From Melioribacteraceae bacterium (GTDB lineage Bacteria > Bacteroidota > Ignavibacteria > Ignavibacteriales > Melioribacteraceae): a DNA stretch of 64,000 nucleotides. The position numbers and the translations under genes are program-made. Within the stretch, counting starts at the first letter, position 1. Each line of letters opens with the position of its first letter. Below, piece after piece: positions 1 to 8,711 of the stretch. The DNA lies in assembly GCA_021647785.1 (NCBI GenBank), contig JAKIUC010000015.1, forward strand, positions 1 to 64,000. The letters run 5' to 3'. The notes below the pieces were generated by a model. It saw only the letters and a list, made by a program, of their open reading frames with translations, made no database searches and was not told the DNA's origin.

Positions 1-129
1 CCTACTGATAAAAAAAATATCCATCTTAGAAAACCAGCTAAACCAATGGACGAGGTTAAGAACATTTATGATGCGGCTAAATGCAATAACACACAAAGAG
101 CAGTTAAAAAATATGTAGTGTACCACTAA
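1..129 (+). CDS. 3' end of a gene of unknown function (partial)
   Basis: An open frame runs from the first base of the window to a TAA at 127-129 and gives 42 residues rich in Lys and Asn. The 5' part lies outside the window, so no start or domain can be judged. The tail contains no motif I recognise. The frame could be a chance opening, although it stays open through codons typical of this genome. Treat it as a partial hypothetical gene. Confidence 0.4.
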   Translation, partial: PTDKKNIHLRKPAKPMDEVKNIYDAAKCNNTQRAVKKYVVYH

Positions 130-154
130 TTTTTTAACATGTTGTTTTTGCTTG

Positions 155-293
155 TCTTAACATCCCAAAGTGGCAAGTTGGGTTAAGAAGTTTAGAATTT
201 TGACATTTGTTTATTGTAATTTATTTGTTGTTTAGTTTTTGCTATTTGAAATTTTCTGCCAAATAAAACACGCTGTTAGTCCCGCACTGCGGG
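155..293. repeat. two small hairpins downstream of the partial gene
   Basis: A hairpin with arms CTTAAC-CCCAA and TTGGGTTAAG spans about 155-186. A second, CCCGC-ACT-GCGGG, spans 281-293. The first could end transcription of the partial upstream gene. The second resembles other GC-rich mini-palindromes of this window, such as the one at 59661-59683. Neither has a convincing T-run. Confidence 0.35.
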
Positions 294-312
294 GAATATT
301 ATTAATAAGATA

Positions 313-1143
313 CTAAGGTAATGTACTTTCTTTTCCACGACCTACAAAGTTTTTCATTGTCGCATTTATTCCCATAAAATTTGCAACCCAATCAAAAACT
401 GGAACAGGTAAAAGTCTTAGGGGAAAAAGAGTATAAACCATTGGTGGTGTTATTACTCGCTCTTTTTTCTTTTCAATTGCATTAATAATTTTATTTGCAA
501 CTTTGTTTTCATCCAAAATTGGAAGCAAGAATGAGAAGCGTGATTTTACTCCTTCAAACATTCCGGTATTTATAAAGTATGGAGTTACAATTGTTGTGTT
601 AATGTTCTTCTTCATCTGCTTTAATTCCATTCGTAGAGATTCATCAAAGCCAATGTGGGCAAACTTGCTCGCTGCATAATCAGTCATTTTCGCAACCCCA
701 ACCATTCCTGCCGATGATGCAATGTTCACCAAATGTCCTCTGTTTTTCTCAATCATTTCCGGAAGAAATACTTTTGTTGTCCACATTCCAGCCATAGCAT
801 TTACACGCATTGTTCTTTCAATCTCATCTACTGTTAAGTCTATAAAATATTTGCCGACAACTATACCTGCATTATTTATTAATATTTCAACAAATCCATG
901 CTCTGCCGATATTTGATTTTTGGTCTCTTCAACGGCATCAAAATTTCCGACATCGCAAACATATCCGCTCCCTTTATTTCCATCACTTCTAATTTCATTT
1001 ACTACAGTATCAAGATTTGATTGATTGATGTCAAGAATAATTACATTTGCCCCTTTGTTTGCAAGGCTTCTAACCATTAGGCGACCAATACCGCTCGCAC
1101 CTCCAGTAATAACAATGTTTTTCCCTTCAAATTTCTTAATCAT
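313..1143 (-). CDS. short-chain dehydrogenase/reductase (SDR)
   Basis: A 276-residue classical SDR that should oxidise or reduce an alcohol/carbonyl with NAD(P). The sequence shows the Rossmann motif TGGASGIG at residues 13-20, the NNAG motif at 90-93, Ser at 143-144 and the catalytic YxxxK pair Tyr156/Lys160. A GAGGT ribosome site sits just before the ATG. The C-terminal 60 residues are hydrophobic with several prolines, as in the membrane-associated retinol/17-beta-hydroxysteroid dehydrogenase branch, but the substrate cannot be read from sequence. The next gene (metallo-hydrolase) is on the same strand 40 bp upstream, so the two may be cotranscribed. The family assignment is firm; the physiological role is unknown. 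Confidence 0.9.
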   Translation of the reverse strand: MIKKFEGKNIVITGGASGIGRLMVRSLANKGANVIILDINQSNLDTVVNEIRSDGNKGSGYVCDVGNFDAVEETKNQISAEHGFVEILINNAGIVVGKYFIDLTVDEIERTMRVNAMAGMWTTKVFLPEMIEKNRGHLVNIASSAGMVGVAKMTDYAASKFAHIGFDESLRMELKQMKKNINTTIVTPYFINTGMFEGVKSRFSFLLPILDENKVANKIINAIEKKKERVITPPMVYTLFPLRLLPVPVFDWVANFMGINATMKNFVGRGKESTLP

Positions 1144-1183
1144 ATTTACCTCACATTAATTACAACACTTATATACCGAGATT

Positions 1184-2347
1184 TTAAAATACAGGGTCGT
1201 AGTTTTTCTTCTTTCCATTATCCTTCTGTTCCACTATTCCCCTTTCTCTTGATGGATCCCACCATTTTTCTATTCTATTTTTTGAATTCTTTTTTACAAC
1301 TTCACCAGGCTTGGGAATTGCAATTTTAACATTCTCCTTTGCTGATGCGGTAATTAGATGTTCTGCCGGCTCAATCCAGCCATGCAAAGCGAGATTGAAT
1401 GTTCCCCAATGGATTGGGAATAATAAATTCCCTTTCAAATCTAAATGTGCTTGTACTGCTTCTTCTGCATCCATGTGGATGCTCTTCCACATTTCGCTAT
1501 ATGCTCCTATTGGTAATACTGTGATTTCAAACGGTCCATATTTTTCACCTATCTCTTTGTAGCCTTTGAAGAAACCAGAATCACCTCCAAAATAAACTGA
1601 ATGATTTTTGCTTTTAATTATATAGGAAGCCCACAATGTTTTGTTGCGGTCTAATATAGAACGTCCAGAAAAATGATGTGTTGGAGTTGTGATTATTTTA
1701 ACAGTTTCGTTTAATTGATATATTTCCCACCATTTTTTTTCAACAATTTTTTCGGTCAATATTCCCCACCTTTCCAAAATTGCCCCAACCCCAATAGGGA
1801 CAATGAATATTTTCGTTTTTCCATTTATGCTAAGTACCGATTCCCTATCCAGGTGATCGTAATGATTATGAGAGATTACTACTGCATCCAAAATTGGAAG
1901 TTCCTCAATATCTATGGGTGAATCGAAAAATCGTTTTGGTCCAAACCAATCAACAGGTGAAGCCCATTTTGTTAAAATTGGATCGGTTAATATTATTGTT
2001 CCATCAATATTAATTAATGTTGTTGCGTGCCCAAGCCAAATTACTGAAAGATTATCCAGGCTTTTATTTGCAAAGGAATCGATATCAACTTTAACTGTTG
2101 GAATTTCAAAGCTGGGTTTTCTCTTATTATTGTTTTCAAACATATATTTATATGCAACTGTAAGAAAGGATTCTGTCATTCCTTCGGTTGGATTCGCATT
2201 TATGAATTCACCGTTTTGGAAATTATTTGATTTCTGATTTTCCCCACTTTCTGCATCTGATACAGATTTGTAATGAACTGTGCAGGAAGATATTATCAGC
2301 AAAGTAAAGAAGATAAAAAAAGATATTTCAAAATATTTTTTAATCAT
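1184..2347 (-). CDS. MBL-fold metallo-hydrolase lipoprotein (UlaG/NAPE-PLD-like)
   Basis: A metallo-beta-lactamase-fold hydrolase exported as a lipoprotein. After a hydrophobic signal the lipobox IISSC places the acylated Cys near residue 22. The zinc-binding HNHYDHLD motif is at about 160-167, and further His/Asp ligands follow (TPTHHFSGR, FGGDSGF, FPIHWGTF). This pattern matches the family of UlaG lactonases and N-acyl-phosphatidylethanolamine phospholipase D, so a membrane-lipid or lactone substrate in the periplasm is plausible but not shown. I use the ATG at 2347 rather than the GTG three bases upstream. The length (387 residues) is normal for the NAPE-PLD-like branch. Confidence 0.88.
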   Translation of the reverse strand: MIKKYFEISFFIFFTLLIISSCTVHYKSVSDAESGENQKSNNFQNGEFINANPTEGMTESFLTVAYKYMFENNNKRKPSFEIPTVKVDIDSFANKSLDNLSVIWLGHATTLINIDGTIILTDPILTKWASPVDWFGPKRFFDSPIDIEELPILDAVVISHNHYDHLDRESVLSINGKTKIFIVPIGVGAILERWGILTEKIVEKKWWEIYQLNETVKIITTPTHHFSGRSILDRNKTLWASYIIKSKNHSVYFGGDSGFFKGYKEIGEKYGPFEITVLPIGAYSEMWKSIHMDAEEAVQAHLDLKGNLLFPIHWGTFNLALHGWIEPAEHLITASAKENVKIAIPKPGEVVKKNSKNRIEKWWDPSRERGIVEQKDNGKKKNYDPVF

Positions 2348-2544
2348 CACTTATAAACATTTCATTTCCCAAATCTAAATTTAGAATAGTAAAATAACGA
2401 ACTAAAAGTTAAACTCAAATTAAAAGAAACCCTTTTTGAAAAAGATTTTATGCGATATTACAACATTGACACGACACTATTTCAAAATTTTAAAACCAAA
2501 AAGTGGACTTAATAACAAGTAACATTTACCGAGTTACTTCTTTA

Positions 2545-2562
2545 GTGTGACTTATATCACAC
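2545..2562. promoter_or_regulatory. CRP/FNR-type palindrome
   Basis: The 18-bp sequence GTGTGACTTATATCACAC is a perfect-arm dyad that contains the classical TGTGA-N6-TCACA arrangement recognised by CRP/FNR-family regulators. It lies in the divergent gap between the metallo-hydrolase gene (start 2347) and the unknown gene starting at 2647. The half-sites and spacing are read directly. Binding by a CRP-like protein is inferred, and no such regulator is encoded in this window. Confidence 0.55.
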
Positions 2563-2646
2563 AATGCTTGATATTTCATTGAATTTGATTCCAAAATATT
2601 AGGCATAAAAATTGCGATTGAAATAATACCAAAGAACGAGGAAATA

Positions 2647-3348
2647 ATGATTGTTGGTAATTATAATTTTCATCAAATACTATTTGCATTAGATACATTC
2701 AAAGAAGTTGATGAAAAAATAGAATATTTAATAAAAATTAAACGTGAACTTGTTAGAATTGTGGCTTGTTTTGAAGAACCCAAAACTCTACCATTAAAAA
2801 TGTATGCTTCAAAAAATATTAATATAGAGGGAAGTTGTGAAGAATTGAAGGATTTTATAAAACATCAATTTAAAACAATTTCTTCAAACCCTTATGATAC
2901 AAGATATCCTGGAGAGGGTGAGCTAAGAGGATTGGTGAGGGCTGAATTAGTTAATTACCAAAAAGTACTTACTATTATTAAAGATGAAATAGATTTATTG
3001 GAAAAGAAAAATCCTAAAAGTGAAAAACTAATTGTGGTGAAGAATAAATTTATTACATTAGAAAAATTCTCTCCCCATTTTATTTCAAAATTATTAAAAG
3101 AATTAACCGGACAAAAGATAATTTGGAATAGTTCGATAGGGGAGTTAATTGACTTGGTTAAAATAATGATTATTCTTGAATTGGTTAATGATTTAGAGGA
3201 AGATAATCTTCCAAAATTTGTTACTAAACATTTTGTTAATAGAAGCAAAGAAAAATATACTATTCCACAGATTGAAAAAGTTCATAAAATGTTACAAAAC
3301 ACGTTCTGGCAAAACGGCAGAAATGAAAGCCCTAAATATTTTCAATAA
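2647..3348 (+). CDS. protein of unknown function, 233 aa
   Basis: I do not recognise this family. The protein is soluble, mostly helical by composition (many Lys, Glu, Leu, Ile), and has no signal peptide, membrane segment or obvious catalytic motif. Residues near the middle (YDTRYPGEGELRG) form the only glycine/proline-rich stretch. The gene has its own promoter region with a CRP/FNR-like palindrome about 85 bp upstream. Its stop codon directly abuts the convergent exonuclease gene with no intervening base. Codon use is like that of its neighbours. It could be a regulatory or phage-related protein, but nothing in the sequence decides this. Confidence 0.75.
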   Translation: MIVGNYNFHQILFALDTFKEVDEKIEYLIKIKRELVRIVACFEEPKTLPLKMYASKNINIEGSCEELKDFIKHQFKTISSNPYDTRYPGEGELRGLVRAELVNYQKVLTIIKDEIDLLEKKNPKSEKLIVVKNKFITLEKFSPHFISKLLKELTGQKIIWNSSIGELIDLVKIMIILELVNDLEEDNLPKFVTKHFVNRSKEKYTIPQIEKVHKMLQNTFWQNGRNESPKYFQ

Positions 3349-4035
3349 TTAAATATTTAAATATTCATTCCATATTTTATAAAGTTCGTATGTTGCCTTA
3401 ACATCGTGGCTACAATAAGTTGCAATCTCTTTAATTTTTCCTGCTTCGTAGAGTTCTTTCACATCCATTCCGGAAACTCCGTGCGATTTTGGCGATTCAA
3501 TTCCAAAAGTTTGGCAGTAAAAATCGAGATTAAATTTCTTTGTAATTCCATACTGCGTAAATTTATCTAATAAGTCGATGTGCGATTTGTTGTCGTATCT
3601 TTTTCGGATAAAATTTCTGGTAGGTTTAACTTTCAATATAGCGGAACGCATCATTAAAAAAGGGATATCGAAATTCCGTCCATTAAATGTAATTACTGCA
3701 TCAGCTTTTTTTGCATACTCCCAAAAGCGAGTGAGCATTTCTTTTTCGGAGTAAGCACAATATTTCACATCACCATTTTCTGACTGCCATTCGGACTCTA
3801 CAGAATCCTCATACAAAACCATTGAATGCTCGGTTTCTGTATTTAACATTCCAATTGCAACAACCCTTGCAGTTAATGGATATAGGGATAAATAGCGAAT
3901 TGCTTCATCTTCCTTTTTCTTTTTAAGTTCACTATCAATTTCTTTTTCGGAATAACGAAGTATAAATTCTTGCTGTGATTCCGTGAGTGAATTAAAATCG
4001 AACCCAACTGTTTCAATATCAAAAACTAATTTCAT
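3349..4035 (-). CDS. 3'-5' exonuclease, ribonuclease H-like (DEDD) fold
   Basis: A 228-residue nuclease of the DEDD superfamily, related to the exonuclease domain of family B DNA polymerases. Exo I is FDIET (Asp6, Glu8), Exo II is in FNGRNFDIPFL near residue 120, and Exo III is in YCSHDVKATYELY near 210. These supply the two-metal catalytic acids. It stands alone, without a polymerase domain, so it probably trims DNA or RNA ends in repair or turnover. GAGGG precedes the ATG at the usual distance. It is convergent with the unknown gene and abuts it exactly. Confidence 0.85.
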   Translation of the reverse strand: MKLVFDIETVGFDFNSLTESQQEFILRYSEKEIDSELKKKKEDEAIRYLSLYPLTARVVAIGMLNTETEHSMVLYEDSVESEWQSENGDVKYCAYSEKEMLTRFWEYAKKADAVITFNGRNFDIPFLMMRSAILKVKPTRNFIRKRYDNKSHIDLLDKFTQYGITKKFNLDFYCQTFGIESPKSHGVSGMDVKELYEAGKIKEIATYCSHDVKATYELYKIWNEYLNI

Positions 4036-4074
4036 ACAACCCTCACATTGTGAATTAATAATTAAAAATAGAAA

Positions 4075-4524
4075 TTATTCCCTTTTCTTCAAGACTCCTT
4101 CTTCAAAGTCTTGAATTGCCGAAATAAAAGATTGTGGTAACTTTTGCTTCTCTTTTGTGGATAGTTTTATGTGAACCATAACTCCACCACCAACAGCAAT
4201 GGTCTTATCATTTTTTTTGTTTACAATAATGTGTTTAAAACTGATACTTGTGTTTTTAATCCATTCAATTTTGGTGTAAACAATTAATTCATCATTAAAC
4301 CCGGCGGGTATTAAATAATCAATTTCGTTATGAGCCATAATAAAGAAGTAGCCATCTTCAAGAATTTCTTTAAGTTGATATTTCTCTGTTAAAACTTTAA
4401 AATAATCCATACGTGCATCTTCAAAGTAATTTAGATAGACTGCATTGTTAACAACACCCATCAAATCAACTTCGTGAAATTTTACTGTTTCGTATATTTT
4501 ATGTTTATACTTTTTATAATCCAT
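4075..4524 (-). CDS. acyl-CoA thioesterase (4HBT / YbgC-like hotdog)
   Basis: A 149-residue single hotdog-fold thioesterase that hydrolyses acyl-CoA to free acid and CoA. The N-terminal block HEVDLMGVVNNAVYLNYFED matches the 4-hydroxybenzoyl-CoA thioesterase/YbgC signature, with Asp20 as the catalytic acid followed by the helix of the fold. The length is right for the family. It lies on the same strand as the beta-oxidation genes that follow upstream, so a role in releasing or balancing CoA esters is reasonable. A palindromic repeat separates it from the SDR gene, so it may be a separate transcript. Confidence 0.87.
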   Translation of the reverse strand: MDYKKYKHKIYETVKFHEVDLMGVVNNAVYLNYFEDARMDYFKVLTEKYQLKEILEDGYFFIMAHNEIDYLIPAGFNDELIVYTKIEWIKNTSISFKHIIVNKKNDKTIAVGGGVMVHIKLSTKEKQKLPQSFISAIQDFEEGVLKKRE

Positions 4525-4701
4525 AATTTTTGATTTTTTAAATGGCTTAGGAAATATTAATAAATATCATACTTATGTGTAAACCTAATAATTTTAAATT
4601 TCTTAAGTGAATTAAAATTACTGCATATTTTTGCAAAGAACTGTGGCGAAGATTTATTATTGGAGTAGTAAATAGAAAGCAAGCATAACTTTTTAAGACA
4701 C

Positions 4702-4736
4702 AGATTGACTCCCGATGTATCGGGACTAATCAATCT
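4702..4736. repeat. nested palindromic repeat between genes
   Basis: Two nested inverted repeats: the outer arms AGATTGA (4702-4708) and TCAATCT (4730-4736) enclose TCCCGAT (4710-4716) and ATCGGGA (4719-4725). It lies 3' of the dienoyl-CoA-reductase-like gene and could act as a terminator. It also resembles the TCCCGA...TCGGGA palindrome inside the TonB receptor gene at 37534-37550, so it looks like a dispersed repeat. Confidence 0.6.
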
Positions 4737-4776
4737 ATGTTACATTTTGTGAAATAATATTTTATAATTTGTGTAT

Positions 4777-5655
4777 CTATTTTTTTGCTCTAATACCCTT
4801 TTCAATTTCATCCCACATTTCTATGGGGATACTTTCCAGCATATTAAACTCACCTGCTCCTTTCAACCACTCACCTCCATCAATTGTAACTACTTCTCCA
4901 TTCATAAATGCAGAATAATCGGAGATTAAATAAGCAGCAAGATTTGCTAACTCTTGATGCTCGCCAACTCTGTTAAGCGGAATTTTCTTTTTAATATCTA
5001 ATTTCTCTTTTAGTTCTTTGGGGAATAATCTATCCCAAGCTCCCTTGGTTGGAAATGGTCCGGGAGCTATTGCATTAAAACGTATTCCATACTTTGCCCA
5101 TTCTACAGCAAGTGATCTGGTAAGTGCCAACACTCCCGCTTTTGCAGATGCAGATGGAACAACGAACGCAGAGCCAGTCCAAGCATACGTTGTAACAATA
5201 TTTAATACTGTTGCATTCATCTTCTCTTTAATCCAATATTTACCGAACGCAAGTGTATTATAATAAGTTCCTTTTAAAACAATATCTGTAATTGCATCAA
5301 AGGCTCTGTATGAAAGTCTTTCGGTGGGCGTTATAAAATTTCCCGCAGCATTATTTACAAGAACATTTACTTTCCCAAACTTTTCAATTGAGTTAGATAA
5401 AAGGTTTTCAATTTGCTCGTACTTTCGTATATCACACACTACAGGAAATATTTCTCCTCCAGTCTGTTCGAATAACTCTTTTGCTGTTTTTTCTAAAACA
5501 TCTAACTTTCTACTTGTAATAATCACCTTAGCACCAACTTCAAGAAAGTACTTTGCCATTGATTTTCCAAGCCCTGTACCACCTCCAGTGATTACAACAA
5601 CCTTATCTATTAAGGCGTTCTCTTTAAGCATTGGTTCTTTATATTTTTCATTCAT
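4777..5655 (-). CDS. SDR oxidoreductase, 2,4-dienoyl-CoA reductase-like
   Basis: An SDR of 292 residues with the cofactor motif TGGGTGLGKS near the N-terminus and NNAAGNF. In the active site the usual Tyr-x-x-x-Lys is replaced by SASAKAG, the form found in 2,4-dienoyl-CoA reductases and peroxisomal trans-2-enoyl-CoA reductases. With the neighbouring beta-oxidation genes this points to reduction of 2,4-dienoyl-CoA from unsaturated fatty acids. I start it at the ATG at 5655, which has an AAGG site. The frame is open for 47 more codons upstream, but these overlap the acyl-CoA dehydrogenase gene and its terminator and do not look like SDR sequence. Confidence 0.85.
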   Translation of the reverse strand: MNEKYKEPMLKENALIDKVVVITGGGTGLGKSMAKYFLEVGAKVIITSRKLDVLEKTAKELFEQTGGEIFPVVCDIRKYEQIENLLSNSIEKFGKVNVLVNNAAGNFITPTERLSYRAFDAITDIVLKGTYYNTLAFGKYWIKEKMNATVLNIVTTYAWTGSAFVVPSASAKAGVLALTRSLAVEWAKYGIRFNAIAPGPFPTKGAWDRLFPKELKEKLDIKKKIPLNRVGEHQELANLAAYLISDYSAFMNGEVVTIDGGEWLKGAGEFNMLESIPIEMWDEIEKGIRAKK

Positions 5656-5710
5656 TATTATAGCCTTGGTTATTATTAAGAATTTAACAAGTAGTTTACG
5701 TAATTCAATT

Positions 5711-5735
5711 AAAAAAATCCCCTCAAAAAGAGGGG
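5711..5735 (-). terminator. rho-independent terminator after acyl-CoA dehydrogenase
   Basis: On the minus strand the hairpin CCCCTC-loop-GAGGGG (5735-5719) is followed by a run of seven T (5717-5711). It stands 35 bp after the stop of the acyl-CoA dehydrogenase gene and before the chosen start of the SDR gene, so the two are probably separate transcripts or subject to attenuation. Confidence 0.8.
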
Positions 5736-5770
5736 AAAAGAATTGTACAAAATAATAATTAGTACAATAT

Positions 5771-7564
5771 TTAGAAACAATATTTGTTTGCTTCAATCAA
5801 TTTATCAGCAATACTTCTTCTTAGAACTTTTGTGTTGACTGGCTGATATTTTGTGAAACGCTTTAACCCCATTAGCATTAATTTTAGTTCATCTCCTTCA
5901 GCAAAAGAAGATATAGCTTGTTTTCCGTAGAAGTTTATTCTATCAATAGCATCGTTAAGATAAACTTTCGTCATTTCAATATAGTGTTTTGCTTCACCTT
6001 CCCCTCTATTTGATATTAACTTTTGGGTACGCAGCAGAACTGATTCGCAAGCAAAAACTTCAATCATCATATCAGTAGTGTTCATAATAATTTCTTGTTC
6101 ATCAGCAAGTTTTGCCATAAATTTTTGTGCAGAAGCACCAGCAACCATTAGAACAGCTTTCTTAATATTTTGTACTGCTTTGGTCTCTGCTGATAACACT
6201 CCTTCTTCCTCACTTCCAAAATCTGGAATTGACATAAGCTCCTTAGTAATTGCCATTGCTGGTCCCAGCAAATTAATACGTCCTTTCATTGAACGTTTCA
6301 AAAGCATATCAACAGTTAACAATCTGTTAATTTCATTAGTCCCTTCAAATATTCTATTAATTCTCGAATCACGATAGGCTCTCGCAGCAGGGTATTCTTC
6401 CGAGTATCCATAACCGCCTAAAATTTGAACACCTTCATCAACCACATAATCGAGAACTTCTGACCCAAATACTTTTGCCATTGCACACTCAATAGCATAT
6501 TCCTCAGCAGCTTTTCTTAATGCTTCCTCATAAGTATCCCCAGCAGCATGTAGCTCTTTCTCCTTCTTGTCTATTAAATCACTTATTCTATATGTTAACG
6601 ATTCTGATGCAAATATTTTTATTGCCTGCTCGGCTAATTTATGTTTAATTGCACCAAAGTTAGAAATAAACTGTTTGAATTGTTTTCTTTCATTCGCATA
6701 TTCAATGCTGAATGTGGATACATTTTTTGCACTTCCCGTTGCCATTGCACAGAGTTTAAATCTTCCAATATTTAGTACATTAAATGCAATGTAATGACCC
6801 TTTCCAATTTCGCCCAAAACATTTTCTTTTGGAACTTTAACATTCTCTAAGTATAGTGCTCTGGTGGATGAACCCTTTATTCCAAGTTTATTCTCTTCTT
6901 CCCCTTTTGTGAACCCTTCAGAATTTGTATCAATTATAAATCCGGTAAAATGTTCACCATCAACTTTAGCAAAAGTAATTAATATATCGGCAAAGCCGCC
7001 ATTTGTTATCCACATCTTTTGACCATTCAAAATATAGAACTGACCATCATCAGAAAGTACAGCAGTTGCTTTTGCAGAGAGGGCATCTGAACCAGCACCA
7101 GGCTCTGTTAAACAATACGCCGATTTTAACTCACCCGAAGCTAATTTTGGTAAGTATTTTTCCTTCTGTTCTTTATTACCATAATAGAGAATTGGCAATG
7201 TACCAATTCCAGTATGAGCAGCAAATGTAACCCCAAATGCGTAGGCATTACCCATTGCCATAGCAAGTGCTGTTGCGGTGTTAAAGTCTTCTCCTAAGCC
7301 TCCATATTCTTCAGGAACAGATACCCCAAGAAGCCCAAGTTCACCAGCTTTCTCAAGTATTTTAACTGTTAAGCCAGGTTCCTGCTTATCAATTTTATCC
7401 AGGTTCGGAGTAATCTCTTTTTCAACAAATTCCATAGCTAAATCAGCCATCATGTTTTGTTCTTCCGATAACTCTTCGGGAATAAATATAGTTTTGGGGT
7501 CAGTTTCTTTTATTAGAAACTCACCACCCTTTAGTACTTCAACTTTTAATTTTTCATTTTCCAT
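5771..7564 (-). CDS. acyl-CoA dehydrogenase, 597 aa with C-terminal extension
   Basis: FAD-dependent first step of beta-oxidation: acyl-CoA to trans-2-enoyl-CoA. The substrate/FAD signature YCLTEPGAGSDALS lies near residue 150, and GYGYSEEYPAARAYRDSRI is followed by FEGTNEI, which carries the catalytic Glu loop. The protein is about 200 residues longer than a medium-chain enzyme. The extra C-terminal domain is the arrangement of the very-long-chain type (VLCAD-like, common in Bacteroidota), so long-chain substrates are likely. The electron acceptor would be ETF, which is not encoded here. A strong terminator follows the gene. Confidence 0.93.
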   Translation of the reverse strand: MENEKLKVEVLKGGEFLIKETDPKTIFIPEELSEEQNMMADLAMEFVEKEITPNLDKIDKQEPGLTVKILEKAGELGLLGVSVPEEYGGLGEDFNTATALAMAMGNAYAFGVTFAAHTGIGTLPILYYGNKEQKEKYLPKLASGELKSAYCLTEPGAGSDALSAKATAVLSDDGQFYILNGQKMWITNGGFADILITFAKVDGEHFTGFIIDTNSEGFTKGEEENKLGIKGSSTRALYLENVKVPKENVLGEIGKGHYIAFNVLNIGRFKLCAMATGSAKNVSTFSIEYANERKQFKQFISNFGAIKHKLAEQAIKIFASESLTYRISDLIDKKEKELHAAGDTYEEALRKAAEEYAIECAMAKVFGSEVLDYVVDEGVQILGGYGYSEEYPAARAYRDSRINRIFEGTNEINRLLTVDMLLKRSMKGRINLLGPAMAITKELMSIPDFGSEEEGVLSAETKAVQNIKKAVLMVAGASAQKFMAKLADEQEIIMNTTDMMIEVFACESVLLRTQKLISNRGEGEAKHYIEMTKVYLNDAIDRINFYGKQAISSFAEGDELKLMLMGLKRFTKYQPVNTKVLRRSIADKLIEANKYCF

Positions 7565-7868
7565 GATTTTCTCTCCTTTAATTCTATTTATGATAAAAGA
7601 TTTAGTTTTACAAAATATTTTATAATTATGCGCTATTTATCCAAATAATTTTATGTTTTACAAACCATAAATATTACTATTTAACTCACCTATTTTTTAG
7701 CAGGTTGTCAACTAAAATAACTTTTGAAAAGCTATAACATTAAACCCAAGTAAAAAAAAACAAGCAGTCATAATACCTGTGGTATAGAGGGTCGTTAACG
7801 TTTTTTAATAAAAACAACTAAACCTAATTTTTACTATATTACATTACAAAAACTTATGGGATTGCAAA
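7565..7868. other. divergent intergenic region, no gene seen
   Basis: An AT-rich stretch of 304 bp between the divergent acyl-CoA dehydrogenase gene and the Fic antitoxin gene. It must hold both promoters. The only symmetrical element I see is CGTTAACG just upstream of the antitoxin, a possible autoregulatory site for the toxin-antitoxin pair. I see no RNA gene or ORF in it. Confidence 0.5.
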
Positions 7869-8000
7869 ATGAATAAACCAAAATTTTCAATAAAAAAAGC
7901 AGTAAAAGCAGTAGAAATTTCTTCAAAAATTGAAGGACACAAAACTCTACGAAAAGATTCGAAAAAAACCAAACAAGCAAAACTAAAGTTTAATGTCTAA
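7869..8000 (+). CDS. small Fic-toxin antitoxin (VbhA/FicA-like), 43 aa
   Basis: A very short gene directly before the Fic toxin. Its 43-residue basic product contains SSKIEG at 18-23. That fits the (S/T)xxxE(G/N) inhibitory motif, whose Glu enters the Fic active site and blocks ATP binding. Class I Fic systems carry this motif on a separate small antitoxin such as VbhA. The stop overlaps the toxin start by 8 bp (ATGTCTAA), typical of translationally coupled toxin-antitoxin pairs. The ATG follows a run of A with only a weak ribosome site. The motif and overlap are seen directly; the function is inferred from the class I architecture. Confidence 0.82.
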   Translation: MNKPKFSIKKAVKAVEISSKIEGHKTLRKDSKKTKQAKLKFNV

Positions 8001-8622
8001 ATACTCTCAAGACAAAAACCATATCTACTATAAAAACTCTAATATTCCAATCAACAAACTTAATATTAGAGTAACTAAAACTCTTGAAGAAAAAGAACAA
8101 GAATTGCTTTTTAAGGGTTATGAATTTTTTCACAATAACCTTTCAGAGAATACAAACTTTGACGAAGAATATTTTCAATTTTTACATCAAAAAACATTTG
8201 AAGAACTTTATAATTTTGCTGGTAAGTATCGCACTATAAATATTTCAAAGGGGTTTTCAACATTTTGTCAAGTAAGATTTTTAAAACAAACTTCCAAAAG
8301 TATTTTCCGTGAACTTAAAAATGATAATTTCTTAAAAGATTACACTGATAAACCCAAAGAATTGTTTGCCAAAAAGATTGCATACTATATGTGCGAACTG
8401 ATAGCACTTCATCCGTTTCCTGAATTGAATGGTAGAACAACAAGATTATTTTTTGATATGATTACTACTTTCAATGGATACGAATACATTGATTATCAAA
8501 ACACTTTAGAATTAAATAATGATGATGAAAATGAATTCATTAAAGCATCAATAGATTGTTTATCCGGAGACGGAAACCAAATGTTTCAGATAATTCTCTT
8601 CGGACTCAAAAAGGCTAAATAG
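7993..8622 (+). CDS. Fic-family toxin (AMP transferase)
   Basis: A 209-residue Fic-domain protein. The active-site loop HPFPELNGRTTR starts at His140 and matches HxFx(D/E)xNGRxxR: the catalytic His, acidic Glu144, Asn146 and both Arg residues are present. The usual Gly after the acid is Leu, a variation seen in other Fic loops. Fic enzymes normally transfer AMP from ATP to a hydroxyl of a target protein. No inhibitory helix is fused to this protein, which agrees with the separate antitoxin just upstream. The pair lies on the strand opposite to the surrounding beta-oxidation genes, suggesting insertion into that cluster. Confidence 0.9.
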   Translation: MSKYSQDKNHIYYKNSNIPINKLNIRVTKTLEEKEQELLFKGYEFFHNNLSENTNFDEEYFQFLHQKTFEELYNFAGKYRTINISKGFSTFCQVRFLKQTSKSIFRELKNDNFLKDYTDKPKELFAKKIAYYMCELIALHPFPELNGRTTRLFFDMITTFNGYEYIDYQNTLELNNDDENEFIKASIDCLSGDGNQMFQIILFGLKKAK

Positions 8623-8711
8623 TATTCCTAAAATTTTTGGGTTAATTCAGTTTTTCAAAGAACGATTTTAACATCTCAAATTATATCACATAAATTTTTG
8701 CAATAAGTTAC

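Noticed and set aside
5656-5796. The 47-codon N-terminal extension of the dienoyl-CoA-reductase-like SDR
   Set aside because: It overlaps the acyl-CoA dehydrogenase gene and its terminator; the ATG at 5655 has a ribosome site and gives a normal SDR.
8411-8446. Fic loop with Leu instead of Gly as an inactive toxin
   Set aside because: The catalytic His, the acidic residue, Asn and both Arg are kept, and a matching antitoxin is present, so loss of activity is not supported.
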